Source: Gemmatimonas sp. (GTDB lineage Bacteria; Gemmatimonadota; Gemmatimonadetes; Gemmatimonadales; Gemmatimonadaceae). From it: a stretch of 64,000 nt of DNA. This document shows positions 27,576 to 36,277 of the stretch, one piece after another (position 1 is the stretch's first letter; every line of letters starts with the position of its first letter). The stretch lies in assembly GCA_011390885.1 (NCBI GenBank), contig JAABRO010000011.1:1-64000 (forward strand), in the 5' to 3' direction. The notes below the pieces were generated by a model that searched no databases, was not told where the DNA came from, and saw only the letters and a list, made by a program, of their open reading frames with translations. The position numbers and the translations under genes are program-made.

Positions 27576-28718
27576 ATGATGGTGGGTTTGCACAAGGGAA
27601 TGTCCGTTCGCCGCGCGGTACACGTCTTCGTGGCATTGTGCGTGAGCTCGATCGCACTCACGAGCGCGGGCGATGCGCAGAGCCGCTTCACGCTCTCGAG
27701 CGCTCCCATCGCCCGCTTCGGCGAGTCGAGCAGTGCCGCGGTGCAACTGAGCCGCGTTCCCGCGGCCACCCGGCTGGCGGACGGCAGCGTGATCGTGGCC
27801 GATGCGCGCAGCAGTGAGCTGCACCACTTTTCCGCCACCGGCACGCACCTGGGTCGAGTCGCACGGGAAGGAGCGGGCCCCAACGAACTCGACGGCATCG
27901 AGTCCGTGTGGCGAACCGCTGACGGTTTCGCTGTGTGCGGTGGATCACGCCTGACCACCTTCTCCCAATCGCCGGTCCGCGAGATCGCCCGCCGGACACT
28001 GCCGTTCGCTCGGGCGCCGGCCCGCGTGACCGGCCTGCTTGGCAACGGCGCGCTGTTCGGAACGCGCGGTGGCGCCTTCCGGGTGCTCGAGGCGCCACCC
28101 AGCGGAGTGATCCGGGACACGGTACGACTGGTCCTGCTGCGCGGCGCTTCGCTCAGCGATGTGACCCCGCTCGTCGAACGCCTGGGCAAGCCCTCGCTGG
28201 CCGTGCTCGATGCGGCGCGGCCCGGCGGCTTTCGTGCGCGGGCGTATCGGCAGGGCCATGCGCTGCACTGGGCCGCCGGGCAGGACGCCCTTTGGGTGGG
28301 CGAGTCGGGCACCGGTGAACTGCTCCGATTTGGCGACACCGGCACGCGGCTCGATTCCCTCACGGCGCCCTTTCCACCGCGCCCGTGGAACGCGGATGTT
28401 GTTCGCCGACTCGCACGCGCCGCCACTGACCCACTCGACGCCGCCGAGTGGGATCGCCGATGGCTTCCTCCGGCGCCGCCGCGCTTCGCCGGCCTGCACG
28501 CCGACGCGGGCGGAGGTGTGTGGGTGGAGGAGTTCCGGGAAGACCCGTCCGAACCGCGCGAACTTCGTCTCGTGGAGCCACGCGGCGCGTTCAGTGCCCG
28601 GATGATGGTGCCTGCTGGCGTTCGCGTGCTCGAAATCGGTCTCAACTACCTGCTGGGCGTGCAGGAGGATGCCGACGGCGTGCCCGAGGTGCTGCTGTAC
28701 CGCCTGAACCGGCGCTGA
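27576..28718 (+). CDS. Exported six-bladed-propeller-like protein
   Basis: About 380 residues with a signal peptide (VHVFVALCVSSIALTSAGDAQ). The mature part has propeller-like repeats, for example RLADGSVIVADARSSELHHF. It includes the motif REGAGPNELDGI, shared with the lipoprotein at 51648 and typical of the 6-bladed beta-propeller (NHL-like) proteins abundant in this phylum and in Bacteroidota. Function is unknown; binding rather than catalysis is likely. ATG at 27576 follows GGGAGG by 5 nt; ATG at 27579 and 27600 are alternatives. It is 56 nt after the S9 peptidase gene on the same strand. An upstream open continuation overlaps that gene and is a shadow. Confidence 0.75.
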   Translation: MMVGLHKGMSVRRAVHVFVALCVSSIALTSAGDAQSRFTLSSAPIARFGESSSAAVQLSRVPAATRLADGSVIVADARSSELHHFSATGTHLGRVAREGAGPNELDGIESVWRTADGFAVCGGSRLTTFSQSPVREIARRTLPFARAPARVTGLLGNGALFGTRGGAFRVLEAPPSGVIRDTVRLVLLRGASLSDVTPLVERLGKPSLAVLDAARPGGFRARAYRQGHALHWAAGQDALWVGESGTGELLRFGDTGTRLDSLTAPFPPRPWNADVVRRLARAATDPLDAAEWDRRWLPPAPPRFAGLHADAGGGVWVEEFREDPSEPRELRLVEPRGAFSARMMVPAGVRVLEIGLNYLLGVQEDADGVPEVLLYRLNRR

Positions 28719-28748
28719 GCGGAGGGCGTGGCCGGCCGATCCGCACGA

Positions 28749-28985
28749 TCACGGCTTGCCAGCGCCCGCCTGCTCGAGACGTTCGGCCAGCCACACCTTG
28801 ATGATCGACTGCCGCGTAACGCCGAGCCGGCCGGCTTCCCGATCCAGCGAGTCGATCATCCACACCGGGAAGTCCACGTTCACGCGCCGCTGGGCCTGCT
28901 GAGGCCGGCGCGCGCGCGTCATGTCGAGCGCCGCCGTGACGTCTTCACCTCGGTCGAAGGCACTGTCAAACTCCCTACTCTTCAT
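28749..28985 (-). CDS. brnA: Antitoxin of the BrnT/BrnA pair
   Basis: A 78-residue antitoxin. The C-terminal half, RRVNVDFPVWMIDSLDREAG followed by RLGVTRQSIIKVWLAERLE, is a ribbon-helix-helix DNA-binding domain of the BrnA/CopG kind. The N-terminal half, with an Asp-rich FDRGEDVTAALD stretch, should wrap the toxin. The gene follows brnT and overlaps it by 11 nt, the usual toxin-first order of this system. ATG at 28985 is inside the end of brnT; the longer frame upstream is only the brnT shadow. The antitoxin, alone or with toxin, would bind the palindrome before brnT and repress both genes. Confidence 0.88.
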   Translation of the reverse strand: MKSREFDSAFDRGEDVTAALDMTRARRPQQAQRRVNVDFPVWMIDSLDREAGRLGVTRQSIIKVWLAERLEQAGAGKP

Positions 28986-29235
28986 ACAAACCGACCTCCT
29001 CTGGTCGCGCACGCCGCACCGAGATGATGCGAATGCGATGCGCCCGATGTGTGACCACGGCGGACCAATGCTTGCCGTCGATGCGTCCGATGACCAGCAA
29101 CCGTGGCTCGTCCGTCGTTCGTGCTGGAATCTCGAGCAGGCGACCGTCATGCCAGAGCCGCTGGGCATGCACGAAGTCGATGCCGTGCTTGACCAGATTG
29201 GCGGCGCTCTTCGCCTCGTCGAACTCGAACTCCAT
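28975..29235 (-). CDS. brnT: Toxin of the BrnT/BrnA pair
   Basis: An 86-residue BrnT-type toxin. Family features are FEFDEAKSAANLVKHGIDF at the N-terminus, LLVIGRIDGKHWSAVVTH in the middle and the terminal HRIRIISVRRARPEE. BrnT has a RelE-like fold and blocks growth by inhibiting translation, probably by RNA cleavage; the conserved HRIRIIS-R-A region carries the likely active-site residues. ATG at 29235 lies 1 nt from a perfect palindrome, so the transcript would have only a few leader bases. The local sequence is visibly richer in A and T than its neighbours, which fits horizontal acquisition. No other mobile-element gene is adjacent. Confidence 0.92.
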   Translation of the reverse strand: MEFEFDEAKSAANLVKHGIDFVHAQRLWHDGRLLEIPARTTDEPRLLVIGRIDGKHWSAVVTHRAHRIRIISVRRARPEEVGLYEE

Positions 29236-29236
29236 A

Positions 29237-29257
29237 ATGGTATACTAAATATACCAT
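29237..29257 (-). promoter_or_regulatory. Palindromic operator of brnTA
   Basis: Perfect 8-bp arms ATGGTATA (29237-29244) and TATACCAT (29250-29257) around CTAAA. The minus strand also reads TATATT at 29253-29248, a good -10 box about 13 nt from the brnT ATG, so repressor binding would cover the promoter and the mRNA would be nearly leaderless. Confidence 0.75.
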
Positions 29258-29406
29258 ATCATTCTCTGCAAGGGCACCCACGGGTAAAGAGGCCCTGGCA
29301 CAGATGGGGTCAGGCACACTCCGCCGCCCCCCGCCTTGTAACAAGCGCCCCACCACGCCAGCATCAGGGGATGCTGCTGCCTTTCTCCCCCTCGGCCCCC
29401 CGGCCC

Positions 29407-32400
29407 ATGCCACGCCTTGCCATGCGGCTCGTCGCCGCCAGCCTCTTCCTGAGCGCGGCCTCGACCACGCTCCTCCCCGCCCAGACCCGCCTCCTGCGCC
29501 AGCCCACCATCAGCGCGCAGCACATCGCCTTCTCGTACGCCAACAACCTCTGGGTGGTGGGCCGCGACGGCGGCGAGGCGCGTCGCCTCACGTCGTTCCA
29601 GGGCGTGACCTCGCACCCCCAGCTGTCGCCGGACGGCCGCCTCGTGGCCTTCAGCGGCCAGTACGGCGGCAACACCGACGTGTACGTGGTGCCCGTGGAG
29701 GGCGGCGAACCGCGCCGGCTCACCTGGCACCCCGGTGCCGACCTGGTGCAGGGGTGGAGCCCCGACGGCCAGCGCGTGGTGTTCTCGACCAGTCGCGACG
29801 CCGGCGTGGGCAACCCGCCGCGCTTCTGGAGTGTGGCCAGCACGGGTGACGTGGCCACGCCGCTCCCCATGCCGCGCGCGTGGCAGGGCAAGTACTCCCC
29901 CGACGGCAAGCGTTTCGCCTACCGCATGGCCAACTCGTGGGACGACGAATGGCGCAACTACCGCGGCGGACAGAACCGACCCGTCTGGATCCTCGACCTC
30001 GCCACGTACGACCTCGAGACGCCCCCCTGGACCGACTCCAAGGACATCGATCCGGTGTGGGTGGGCGACGTGGTGTTCTTCATCTCCGACCGCGACTGGG
30101 CCGCCAACGTGTGGGCGTACGACACGCGCACGAAGGCGCTCACGCAGGTCACGCGCTTCACCGACCTCGACGTGAAGTCGCTCGACGCGGGCGGCGGCAT
30201 GCTCGTGTTCGAGCAGGCGGGCTACCTGCACCTGCTCGACCCGACCACGCGTCAGCACAAGCGGCTCGACATCACCGTGCGCGGCGACTTCCCGTGGCTC
30301 GTGCCGCAGTGGAAGGATGTCACCAACCGCATGACCAACCTCGCGCTCTCCCCCACCGGCAAGCGCGTGGCCGCGGAGGCACGCGGCGACGTCTTCACGA
30401 TCCCCGCCGAGAAGGGCGATGTGCGCAACCACACGCGCACCTCGAGTGCGGCCGAGCGCACGCCGTCGTGGTCACCCGACGGCAAGACGGTGGCGTACTT
30501 CAGCGACGCGAGCGGCGAGTACCAGCTCGTGCTCGCGCCGGCCGACGGCATCGGCGAGGCGCGCACCATCGCGCTCCCCGATCCGAGCTTCTACTACACG
30601 CCCGCATGGTCGCCCGACGGCAGCAAGCTCACCTACACCGACACGCACCTCAACCTGTGGGTGCTCGACGTGGCCAGCGGTCGCACCACGAAGGTGGACA
30701 CCGACGGCTGGATGGTGCCGGAGCGCTCGGTGAATCCGGTGTGGAGCCCCGACTCGCGCTGGATCGCCTACGTGAAGCGCCTGCCCACGCAGCTGCGCGC
30801 GATCTGGGTGTACGACGTGACCACGCAGCGCACGCGCCAGCTCACCGACGGCATGAGCGATGCCATGTCACCCGCGTGGGACGCGAACGGGAAGTACCTG
30901 TACTTCCTCGCCTCCACCAACTTCGCGCTGCGCACCGGCTGGCTCGACATGACGTCGTACGACCGGCCCGTCACGCGCGCGCTGTACCTCGCCGTGCTCG
31001 GCAAGGATGAGCCGTCGCCGCTGCCGCCGGAGAGCGACGAGGACCCCGGGCTCGCGCGCCCCGCGACCTCGACCGGCGTGACGTCCGGCGCCGCCAACCC
31101 GTTCGCGCCGTCCACGTCGCGCACGCCCACCGTCACGATCGACTTCGACGGCCTGCCCAACCGCATCATCTCGCTCGACGTCACACCGCGTGACTATGCC
31201 GACCTCAAGGCCGGCCCGAGCGGCACCGTGTTCTTCACGGAAGCCGTGCCCGCCACCGGTCCGGCCGGCGGCGGCAACGGCGGCGCCACGCTGCACCGCT
31301 ACGTGCTCAAGGACCGCAAGGCCACGCCCTACACGCAGGGCGTGCAGCAGTACGTGATCTCCATGGACGGCAAGAAGGTGCTCTGGCGGAGCGGCAGCAC
31401 GCTCACGATGGGCGATACCGACAAGCCCGCCCCCACCGGCGCCACGGGGCGCGTGGCCGCCACGCTGCGCATGATGGTGGACCCGCGCGCCGAGTTCCGG
31501 CAGATGTTCACCGAAGGGTGGCGCAACCAGCGCGAGTACCTGTACGTGCCCAACCTGCACGGCGCCGACTACGTGAAGACCAAGGCGATGTACGAGCCCA
31601 TGCTCGAGCACGTGGCGCACCGCAACGACTTCACGTACCTGCTCGACATGCTCGGCGGCGAGATCGCCGTTGGACACTCGTACGTCTCCGGCGGTGACTA
31701 CCCGGAGGTGCCGCAGTCGAACGTCGGCCTGCTCGGCGCCGACTACACCGTGGAGAACGGCCGCTACCGCATTGCGCGCATCTTCACGGGCGAGTCGTGG
31801 AATCCCGAGCTGCGCGCGCCACTCGCCGGCCCCGGCATCGACGCGCGCGAGGGCGACTACCTGCTCGCGGTGGACGGCGTGGAGATCACGAGTGCCGACA
31901 ACCTGTACCGCGCCTTCGAGGGCACGGCCAACCGGCAGGTGGTGCTCACGCTGAACACCACGCCGTCGCTGGCCGGTGCGCGCCGCGTGACCGTCGTGCC
32001 GCTCGCCAACGAGAGCGGCCTGCGCGGCCGCGCGTGGATCGAGAACAACCGCCGGCTCGTGGACTCGCTCTCGGGCGGCAAGCTCGCGTACGTGTACGTG
32101 CCCAACACCGGTCAGCCGGGCTACACGAGCTTCAACCGGTACTTCTTCGCGCAGCAGGACCGGCAGGGCGTGATCATCGACGAGCGCTTCAACGGCGGCG
32201 GCTCGGCGGCCGATTACATCATCGAGGTGCTGCAGCGCGACTTCGACGGCTACTTCAACAACCCGGTGGGCGAGCGCACGCCGTTCACGAGCCCCACGGC
32301 CGGCATCTGGGGCCCGAAGGTCATGATCATCAACGAAATGGCCGGCTCGGGCGGCGACCTCATGCCGTACATGTTCAAGCGCCGCCAGATCGGGCCGCTC

Positions 32401-32700
32401 GTGGGCAAGCGCACGTGGGGCGGCCTGGTGGGCACGTGGGACACGCCGCAGCTCATCGACGGTGGCACCATGATCGCGCCGCGCGGCGGCTTCTTCGATC
32501 GCGACGGCAAGTGGGCCGTGGAGAACGAGGGCGTCGCGCCCGACATCGACGTCGAGTACACGCCCAGGGAGGTCATCGCCGGCCGCGATCCGCAGCTGCT
32601 GAAGGCGGTGGAGGAGGCCATGCGCCTGCTGCGTGAGAAGCCGGTGGAGCTCAAGCCGGAACCCGCGTTCCCGATTCGCTCGCGTCGGCCGGCCCCCTGA
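29407..32700 (+). CDS. Secreted tricorn-like S41 protease
   Basis: About 1,097 residues with a signal peptide (LAMRLVAASLFLSAASTTLL). Two beta-propellers follow (HPQLSPDGRLVAFSG, TPSWSPDGKTVAYFSD and similar repeats, about residues 30-680), then the tricorn C-terminal region with a PDZ-like segment (EGDYLLAVDGVEITSADNLY) and an S41 catalytic domain. The nucleophile is Ser981 in MAGSGGDLMPY, followed by GKRTWGGLVG as in Thermoplasma tricorn. Tricorn degrades oligopeptides; a secreted version would process extracellular or periplasmic peptides together with the S9 peptidase upstream. A Gly/Pro-rich insert lies between the domains. Start choice: ATG at 29407 opens the signal peptide; 29371 and 29422 are alternatives. 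Confidence 0.88.
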   Translation: MPRLAMRLVAASLFLSAASTTLLPAQTRLLRQPTISAQHIAFSYANNLWVVGRDGGEARRLTSFQGVTSHPQLSPDGRLVAFSGQYGGNTDVYVVPVEGGEPRRLTWHPGADLVQGWSPDGQRVVFSTSRDAGVGNPPRFWSVASTGDVATPLPMPRAWQGKYSPDGKRFAYRMANSWDDEWRNYRGGQNRPVWILDLATYDLETPPWTDSKDIDPVWVGDVVFFISDRDWAANVWAYDTRTKALTQVTRFTDLDVKSLDAGGGMLVFEQAGYLHLLDPTTRQHKRLDITVRGDFPWLVPQWKDVTNRMTNLALSPTGKRVAAEARGDVFTIPAEKGDVRNHTRTSSAAERTPSWSPDGKTVAYFSDASGEYQLVLAPADGIGEARTIALPDPSFYYTPAWSPDGSKLTYTDTHLNLWVLDVASGRTTKVDTDGWMVPERSVNPVWSPDSRWIAYVKRLPTQLRAIWVYDVTTQRTRQLTDGMSDAMSPAWDANGKYLYFLASTNFALRTGWLDMTSYDRPVTRALYLAVLGKDEPSPLPPESDEDPGLARPATSTGVTSGAANPFAPSTSRTPTVTIDFDGLPNRIISLDVTPRDYADLKAGPSGTVFFTEAVPATGPAGGGNGGATLHRYVLKDRKATPYTQGVQQYVISMDGKKVLWRSGSTLTMGDTDKPAPTGATGRVAATLRMMVDPRAEFRQMFTEGWRNQREYLYVPNLHGADYVKTKAMYEPMLEHVAHRNDFTYLLDMLGGEIAVGHSYVSGGDYPEVPQSNVGLLGADYTVENGRYRIARIFTGESWNPELRAPLAGPGIDAREGDYLLAVDGVEITSADNLYRAFEGTANRQVVLTLNTTPSLAGARRVTVVPLANESGLRGRAWIENNRRLVDSLSGGKLAYVYVPNTGQPGYTSFNRYFFAQQDRQGVIIDERFNGGGSAADYIIEVLQRDFDGYFNNPVGERTPFTSPTAGIWGPKVMIINEMAGSGGDLMPYMFKRRQIGPLVGKRTWGGLVGTWDTPQLIDGGTMIAPRGGFFDRDGKWAVENEGVAPDIDVEYTPREVIAGRDPQLLKAVEEAMRLLREKPVELKPEPAFPIRSRRPAP

Positions 32701-32711
32701 GCCGGTCACGC

Positions 32712-34772
32712 GTGGAGCAGCTGAAGGCAGCACTCGAGTGGATCGCGCCCACCGGCGGCTCGCCGCTCGAGGCGTGGCGCCGCCGCATTCTCGCGGCGGC
32801 GCTGCTCGGCCTCGTCGCCTTCGGCCTGCTCGCGTACATCCCGACGATCTACTTCGCGATCGTCGCCCGCGAGACGCCGGTCATCATCATGGACACGCTG
32901 TTCATGGTGCTCATGATCGGCGTGCTGCTGGCGCGACGGGCCCCCTTCCGCGCCCGCGCGTGGACGCTCGTGCTCGTGGTCGGCGTGCTCGGGACCTTCT
33001 TCCTGTACGGGTACGGGTTCAGTGCGGCGGGCTTCCCGTGGCTGCTGGCCTTTCCCATCGTCGGGGCGGTGCTGCTCGGGCTGCGTGTCGCGGTGGCCCT
33101 CCTTGGCGTGACGGCGCTGGTGCTGGTCACCATCGGCCTCCTGATTCCCACCGGGCGCTTCAACTGGTCAGGCTCCATGCCGCCCGGCATGCCGTCGACC
33201 GAAGTGATGTTCTCGATCGACAGCCTGAGCGTGATGATGCTGGCGGGACTCATCGCGCTGGCCATCGGCGTGCTGCTCGAAGGGCTGGGCAGCGAGGCGA
33301 CCGGCCGCGCGCAGGCGGAAGCCGAGACCGCGCGACTCGCCGCCGCGATCGAGCAGAGCGATGGCTTCGTCGTGCTGCTCGATGGCGAGGGGCGCGTGCA
33401 GTACCTCAACGAACGCGCGCGCGCGCGCCTCGGTGATCGGCTCGATGCGCTCCTGCGGCCTCACCTGGCGTCCGTCCTGGCCGGCGCATCGTGGGCCGGC
33501 ACGATGGAGACGCCCACGAACCACGGTGAGGCGCTCGCCCTCTCGGGCACCATCTCCCCGGTGCGCGACGAGTCGGGCGAGGTGCGGCACGTGCTCGCCA
33601 CCCTGCGTGACGTGGGGCGCGAACAGGCACTCGAGCGACGACTCGCCGAAGCGCGCAAGCTGGAGGCGGTCGGCACGCTCGCCGGTGGCATCGCCCACGA
33701 CTTCAACAACCTGCTGCAGCCGATGGTGCTGAACGCGGAAGCGGTGCAGGCCCAGCTCCCGCCTGCACACGCAGCGCAGCCGCTGCTGGCCGATGTGCGG
33801 CAGGCCGCGGAACACGCGCGTGTGCTCGTGCGACGGATTCTCACCTTCGCTCGTGGCACCACGCACGAGCGGCGCGCGCTCGATCTCGGAGCGCTCGTGC
33901 GCGAGACGGAGCGCCTGCTGCGCACCACGATGCCCGCCTCGGTGCGCCTCGAGTCGGAGCTCGCGCCGGACGTGCTCGTGTTCGCGGAATCGGGCGAGCT
34001 GCAGCAGGTGCTGCTCAACCTCGCCACCAACGCCGTGCACGCGATGCCGGCCGGCGGCGCGCTCACATTGCGTGTGGAACGCGCACCGGTCGCCGGTGAC
34101 GAGGCGCTGGCGAGTGCGTTCGCCGACACGTCCGAGGTGGCGCTGCTCACGGTGCGCGATACCGGCGTGGGGATGGACGAGGCGACGCTCGCGCGCGCCT
34201 TCGAGCCCTTCTTCTCGACCAAGGGACCGCAGCGCGGCACGGGGCTGGGACTCGCCATGGTACACGGCACCATCACCGCGTTGGGCGGCATCGTGCTCCC
34301 CGCCAGCACCCCGGGTGGCGGCACGACGATGCGCGTTGCCCTGCCGCTCACGACCCGAGCTGCCGAGCCGCTGCCGGCACCCGACGCGACGCACCCGCCG
34401 GCACGGCGCCGCCGTGTGCTGCTCGTGGACGACGACCCCGCCGTGCTCGCGGCCACGGCGCGACTGCTCGAGCGACTCGGCTGGGACGTCGAGCGCCACG
34501 AACAGCCGGCCACTGCGGTCGCGCGCGCAGGCACCGGCGAACCCCTCTGGGACTGCGTCGTGACCGACCTGTCCATGCCCGGCATCACCGGGGTGGAGCT
34601 GGCCGACGCCATGCACGCGCGTCATCCTGACCTCCCGATCGTACTCACCACTGGCTATCTCGAAGGGGCGACGATGACGCGCGTGGAGCATCCCGCGATC
34701 CGTCACGTGCTCACCAAACCCTTCTTTTCCGCCGAACTGCAGCGCACGCTCGACGCCCTCGTGCCGGCGTAG
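32712..34772 (+). CDS. Membrane hybrid histidine kinase with PAS and receiver domains
   Basis: A 686-residue sensor. Five or six membrane helices lie in residues 25-195 (for example LAAALLGLVAFGLLAYIPTI). A PAS-like domain follows (about 205-315, SDGFVVLLDGEGRVQYLN), then a dimerisation helix with the phosphorylated His329 in GGIAHDFNN. The ATPase domain has N box LLNLATNAVHAMP, DTGVGMDE and GTGLGLAM. The C-terminal receiver has VDDDP, phospho-acceptor Asp619 in TDLSMPG and Lys669 in LTKPF. GTG at 32712 is 11 nt after the tricorn stop. Output is unclear because no DNA-binding partner gene is adjacent. Signal unknown; membrane state is possible. Confidence 0.9.
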   Translation: MEQLKAALEWIAPTGGSPLEAWRRRILAAALLGLVAFGLLAYIPTIYFAIVARETPVIIMDTLFMVLMIGVLLARRAPFRARAWTLVLVVGVLGTFFLYGYGFSAAGFPWLLAFPIVGAVLLGLRVAVALLGVTALVLVTIGLLIPTGRFNWSGSMPPGMPSTEVMFSIDSLSVMMLAGLIALAIGVLLEGLGSEATGRAQAEAETARLAAAIEQSDGFVVLLDGEGRVQYLNERARARLGDRLDALLRPHLASVLAGASWAGTMETPTNHGEALALSGTISPVRDESGEVRHVLATLRDVGREQALERRLAEARKLEAVGTLAGGIAHDFNNLLQPMVLNAEAVQAQLPPAHAAQPLLADVRQAAEHARVLVRRILTFARGTTHERRALDLGALVRETERLLRTTMPASVRLESELAPDVLVFAESGELQQVLLNLATNAVHAMPAGGALTLRVERAPVAGDEALASAFADTSEVALLTVRDTGVGMDEATLARAFEPFFSTKGPQRGTGLGLAMVHGTITALGGIVLPASTPGGGTTMRVALPLTTRAAEPLPAPDATHPPARRRRVLLVDDDPAVLAATARLLERLGWDVERHEQPATAVARAGTGEPLWDCVVTDLSMPGITGVELADAMHARHPDLPIVLTTGYLEGATMTRVEHPAIRHVLTKPFFSAELQRTLDALVPA

Positions 34773-34808
34773 GCGCCACCTCCGGGTCTGGTCGTGCAGC
34801 ACTGCGCA

Positions 34809-34841
34809 CACTCGGCGAGCCGATCGAGGCTGCGCCGAGTG
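34809..34841. terminator. Bidirectional hairpin between convergent genes
   Basis: Stem CACTCGGCG/CGCCGAGTG continues into AGCC/GGCT with one bulged base, giving 13 bp around a 6-nt loop. It lies between the histidine kinase gene (plus) and the gene ending at 34856 (minus) and could serve both. No long T-run follows on either side. Confidence 0.65.
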
Positions 34842-34855
34842 CAGGCGGTGTCCGC

Positions 34856-35431
34856 TCAGCGCGAGTCGCGCCGCGCCTGACGTCGACGGCCGCGCGCGCC
34901 CACGTGCCCCTGATGCTTCGTGCTTCCAGTGCGCGTGAGCGCGGCGGCCTTTCGCGCGCCGCGGGACGCCTTGCTCACGGCCTTGCGAGCCGAAGCCGTC
35001 GCCGATGAGGCTGCGCGCTTGGTGCCCTTGCCCGATTTGCGCGGCGTCTTGACCGCGGCCTTCTCCTTCTTCGCAGCAGCCTGCTCGGCCGCCTTCTCCT
35101 TGCGCGCCACATCCTTCGCGGCCTTGGCTTCGAGCTTCTGCAACTGCGCTTCGAAGCGCGCGAGCGCATCGGTAAAGATCTCCTGCTTGAGGAGCGTGTT
35201 CGTGTTGCCTGCAGCGGCGCGCGTGCTCCGGGCCTGACGCTTGCCGCGCGCCTCCCCCTTCTGCTGCCGCGCGAGGTCGCGGTACTTGTCCTGCAGCTTG
35301 CGCGCGCGCGTCACCTTCTGCTTGAGGCGACCGGGGGTGATGTCCTTGAGGAGCGGCGGGTAGCTCACCTCGAGCAAGGTCCACTCGGCCTTGGTGGCGA
35401 GCTTGCGGGCAACGGACTTGGACTGGGCCAT
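34856..35431 (-). CDS. Basic protein with histone-H1-like Lys/Ala tail, 191 aa
   Basis: The first 90 residues (AKKAEWTLLEVSYPPLL-like region, actual start MAQSKSVARKLATKAEWTLL) form a small helical domain I cannot name, with a conserved-looking PPLLKDITPGRLKQKVTRAR segment. The remaining 100 residues are Lys/Ala/Arg-rich with PRKSGKGTKRAAS-type repeats, strongly resembling H1-like tails of bacterial HU or Hc1-type nucleoid proteins, and an Arg-rich end. Nucleic-acid binding, in chromatin compaction or ribosome association, is inferred from charge alone. ATG at 35431 is chosen because the upstream continuation is not protein-like. It is convergent with the histidine kinase and shares its terminator hairpin. 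Confidence 0.68.
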   Translation of the reverse strand: MAQSKSVARKLATKAEWTLLEVSYPPLLKDITPGRLKQKVTRARKLQDKYRDLARQQKGEARGKRQARSTRAAAGNTNTLLKQEIFTDALARFEAQLQKLEAKAAKDVARKEKAAEQAAAKKEKAAVKTPRKSGKGTKRAASSATASARKAVSKASRGARKAAALTRTGSTKHQGHVGARGRRRQARRDSR

Positions 35432-35578
35432 GAGCACTCGACTCGTTTGCGGGAAGGGAAGCACGCGTGGTCGTACGCGGGCGCACGGGGTGGCCGTGGT
35501 GCCCTCTGTACCCGCTGAGGCGGCCCGTGTTGCGCGCGCCAATGGCACACGGCGCACGCGCATCGCCACATTTCCGGC

Positions 35579-36277
35579 ATGGCTCCTTCTTCGACTCCGC
35601 CCGCATGGCGGCGCGTGCTGCTGGCCGCCGTCGCGATCGGTGCAACGGTCACGATCGGTGCCTTGACCCTCGCGCCGGGCAGTCCGGCAGTGGTGTGGGT
35701 CGCGAAGCCGGTCACGACGGCGCTGCTCGCGCTGCTGGCGGCGACCACGCGTGCACCGCTGTCCGCCACGTTCCGGCTGCTGATCACGCTCGGCCTGGTG
35801 GCGTCGCTCGCCGGTGACGTGCTGCTCATGCTGCCCGACGACCGGTTCACGGCGGGGCTCGCCGCGTTCCTCGTGGCGCATGTCGCGTACCTCGCGGCCT
35901 TCGCGTCACGCGCGCCACTGCTTCGGCACCGGTCCGGTGTGGTGGGCTACGCAGCCGTGGCCACCGTGGTGCTGGCGCTCGTGCTGCCGGCCGTGGGTGG
36001 CGTGCTGCGAACGGCCATCATCGCCTACGTGATCGTGATCGCGCTCATGGCGGCGCAGGCCACGAGCTGGTTGCTCGACGAACCCGCCTCACGCGCCGCG
36101 CGGCTCGCCGCCATCGGCGCGTCCTGCTTCGTGGCGTCGGACGCCCTGCTCGCACTCGATCGCTTCGTGTTCATCGTGCCGGCACGCGACCTGCTCGTGC
36201 TCGCGCCCTACTGGATCGCGCAGGCATGCATCGCGCTGTCCGTGGAACGACCACCGCCACCATCGCTCCGACTGTGA
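35579..36277 (+). CDS. YhhN/TMEM86 family membrane protein, possible lysoplasmalogenase
   Basis: A 232-residue protein with about eight hydrophobic helices. Family marks are WVAKPVTTALLALL, LVASLAGDVLLMLPDD, FLVAHVAYLAAF and ASCFVASDALLALDRF, with the conserved Asp residues in the second and fourth of these. Characterised members (TMEM86B; bacterial YhhN from Legionella) hydrolyse lysoplasmalogen vinyl ethers, but many bacterial YhhN proteins are untested. ATG at 35579 follows a short gap from the divergent basic-protein gene (start 35431). CACATTTCC at 35567-35575 lies just upstream. Its stop overlaps the start of the next gene (GTGA), so the two are translationally coupled. Confidence 0.84.
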   Translation: MAPSSTPPAWRRVLLAAVAIGATVTIGALTLAPGSPAVVWVAKPVTTALLALLAATTRAPLSATFRLLITLGLVASLAGDVLLMLPDDRFTAGLAAFLVAHVAYLAAFASRAPLLRHRSGVVGYAAVATVVLALVLPAVGGVLRTAIIAYVIVIALMAAQATSWLLDEPASRAARLAAIGASCFVASDALLALDRFVFIVPARDLLVLAPYWIAQACIALSVERPPPPSLRL

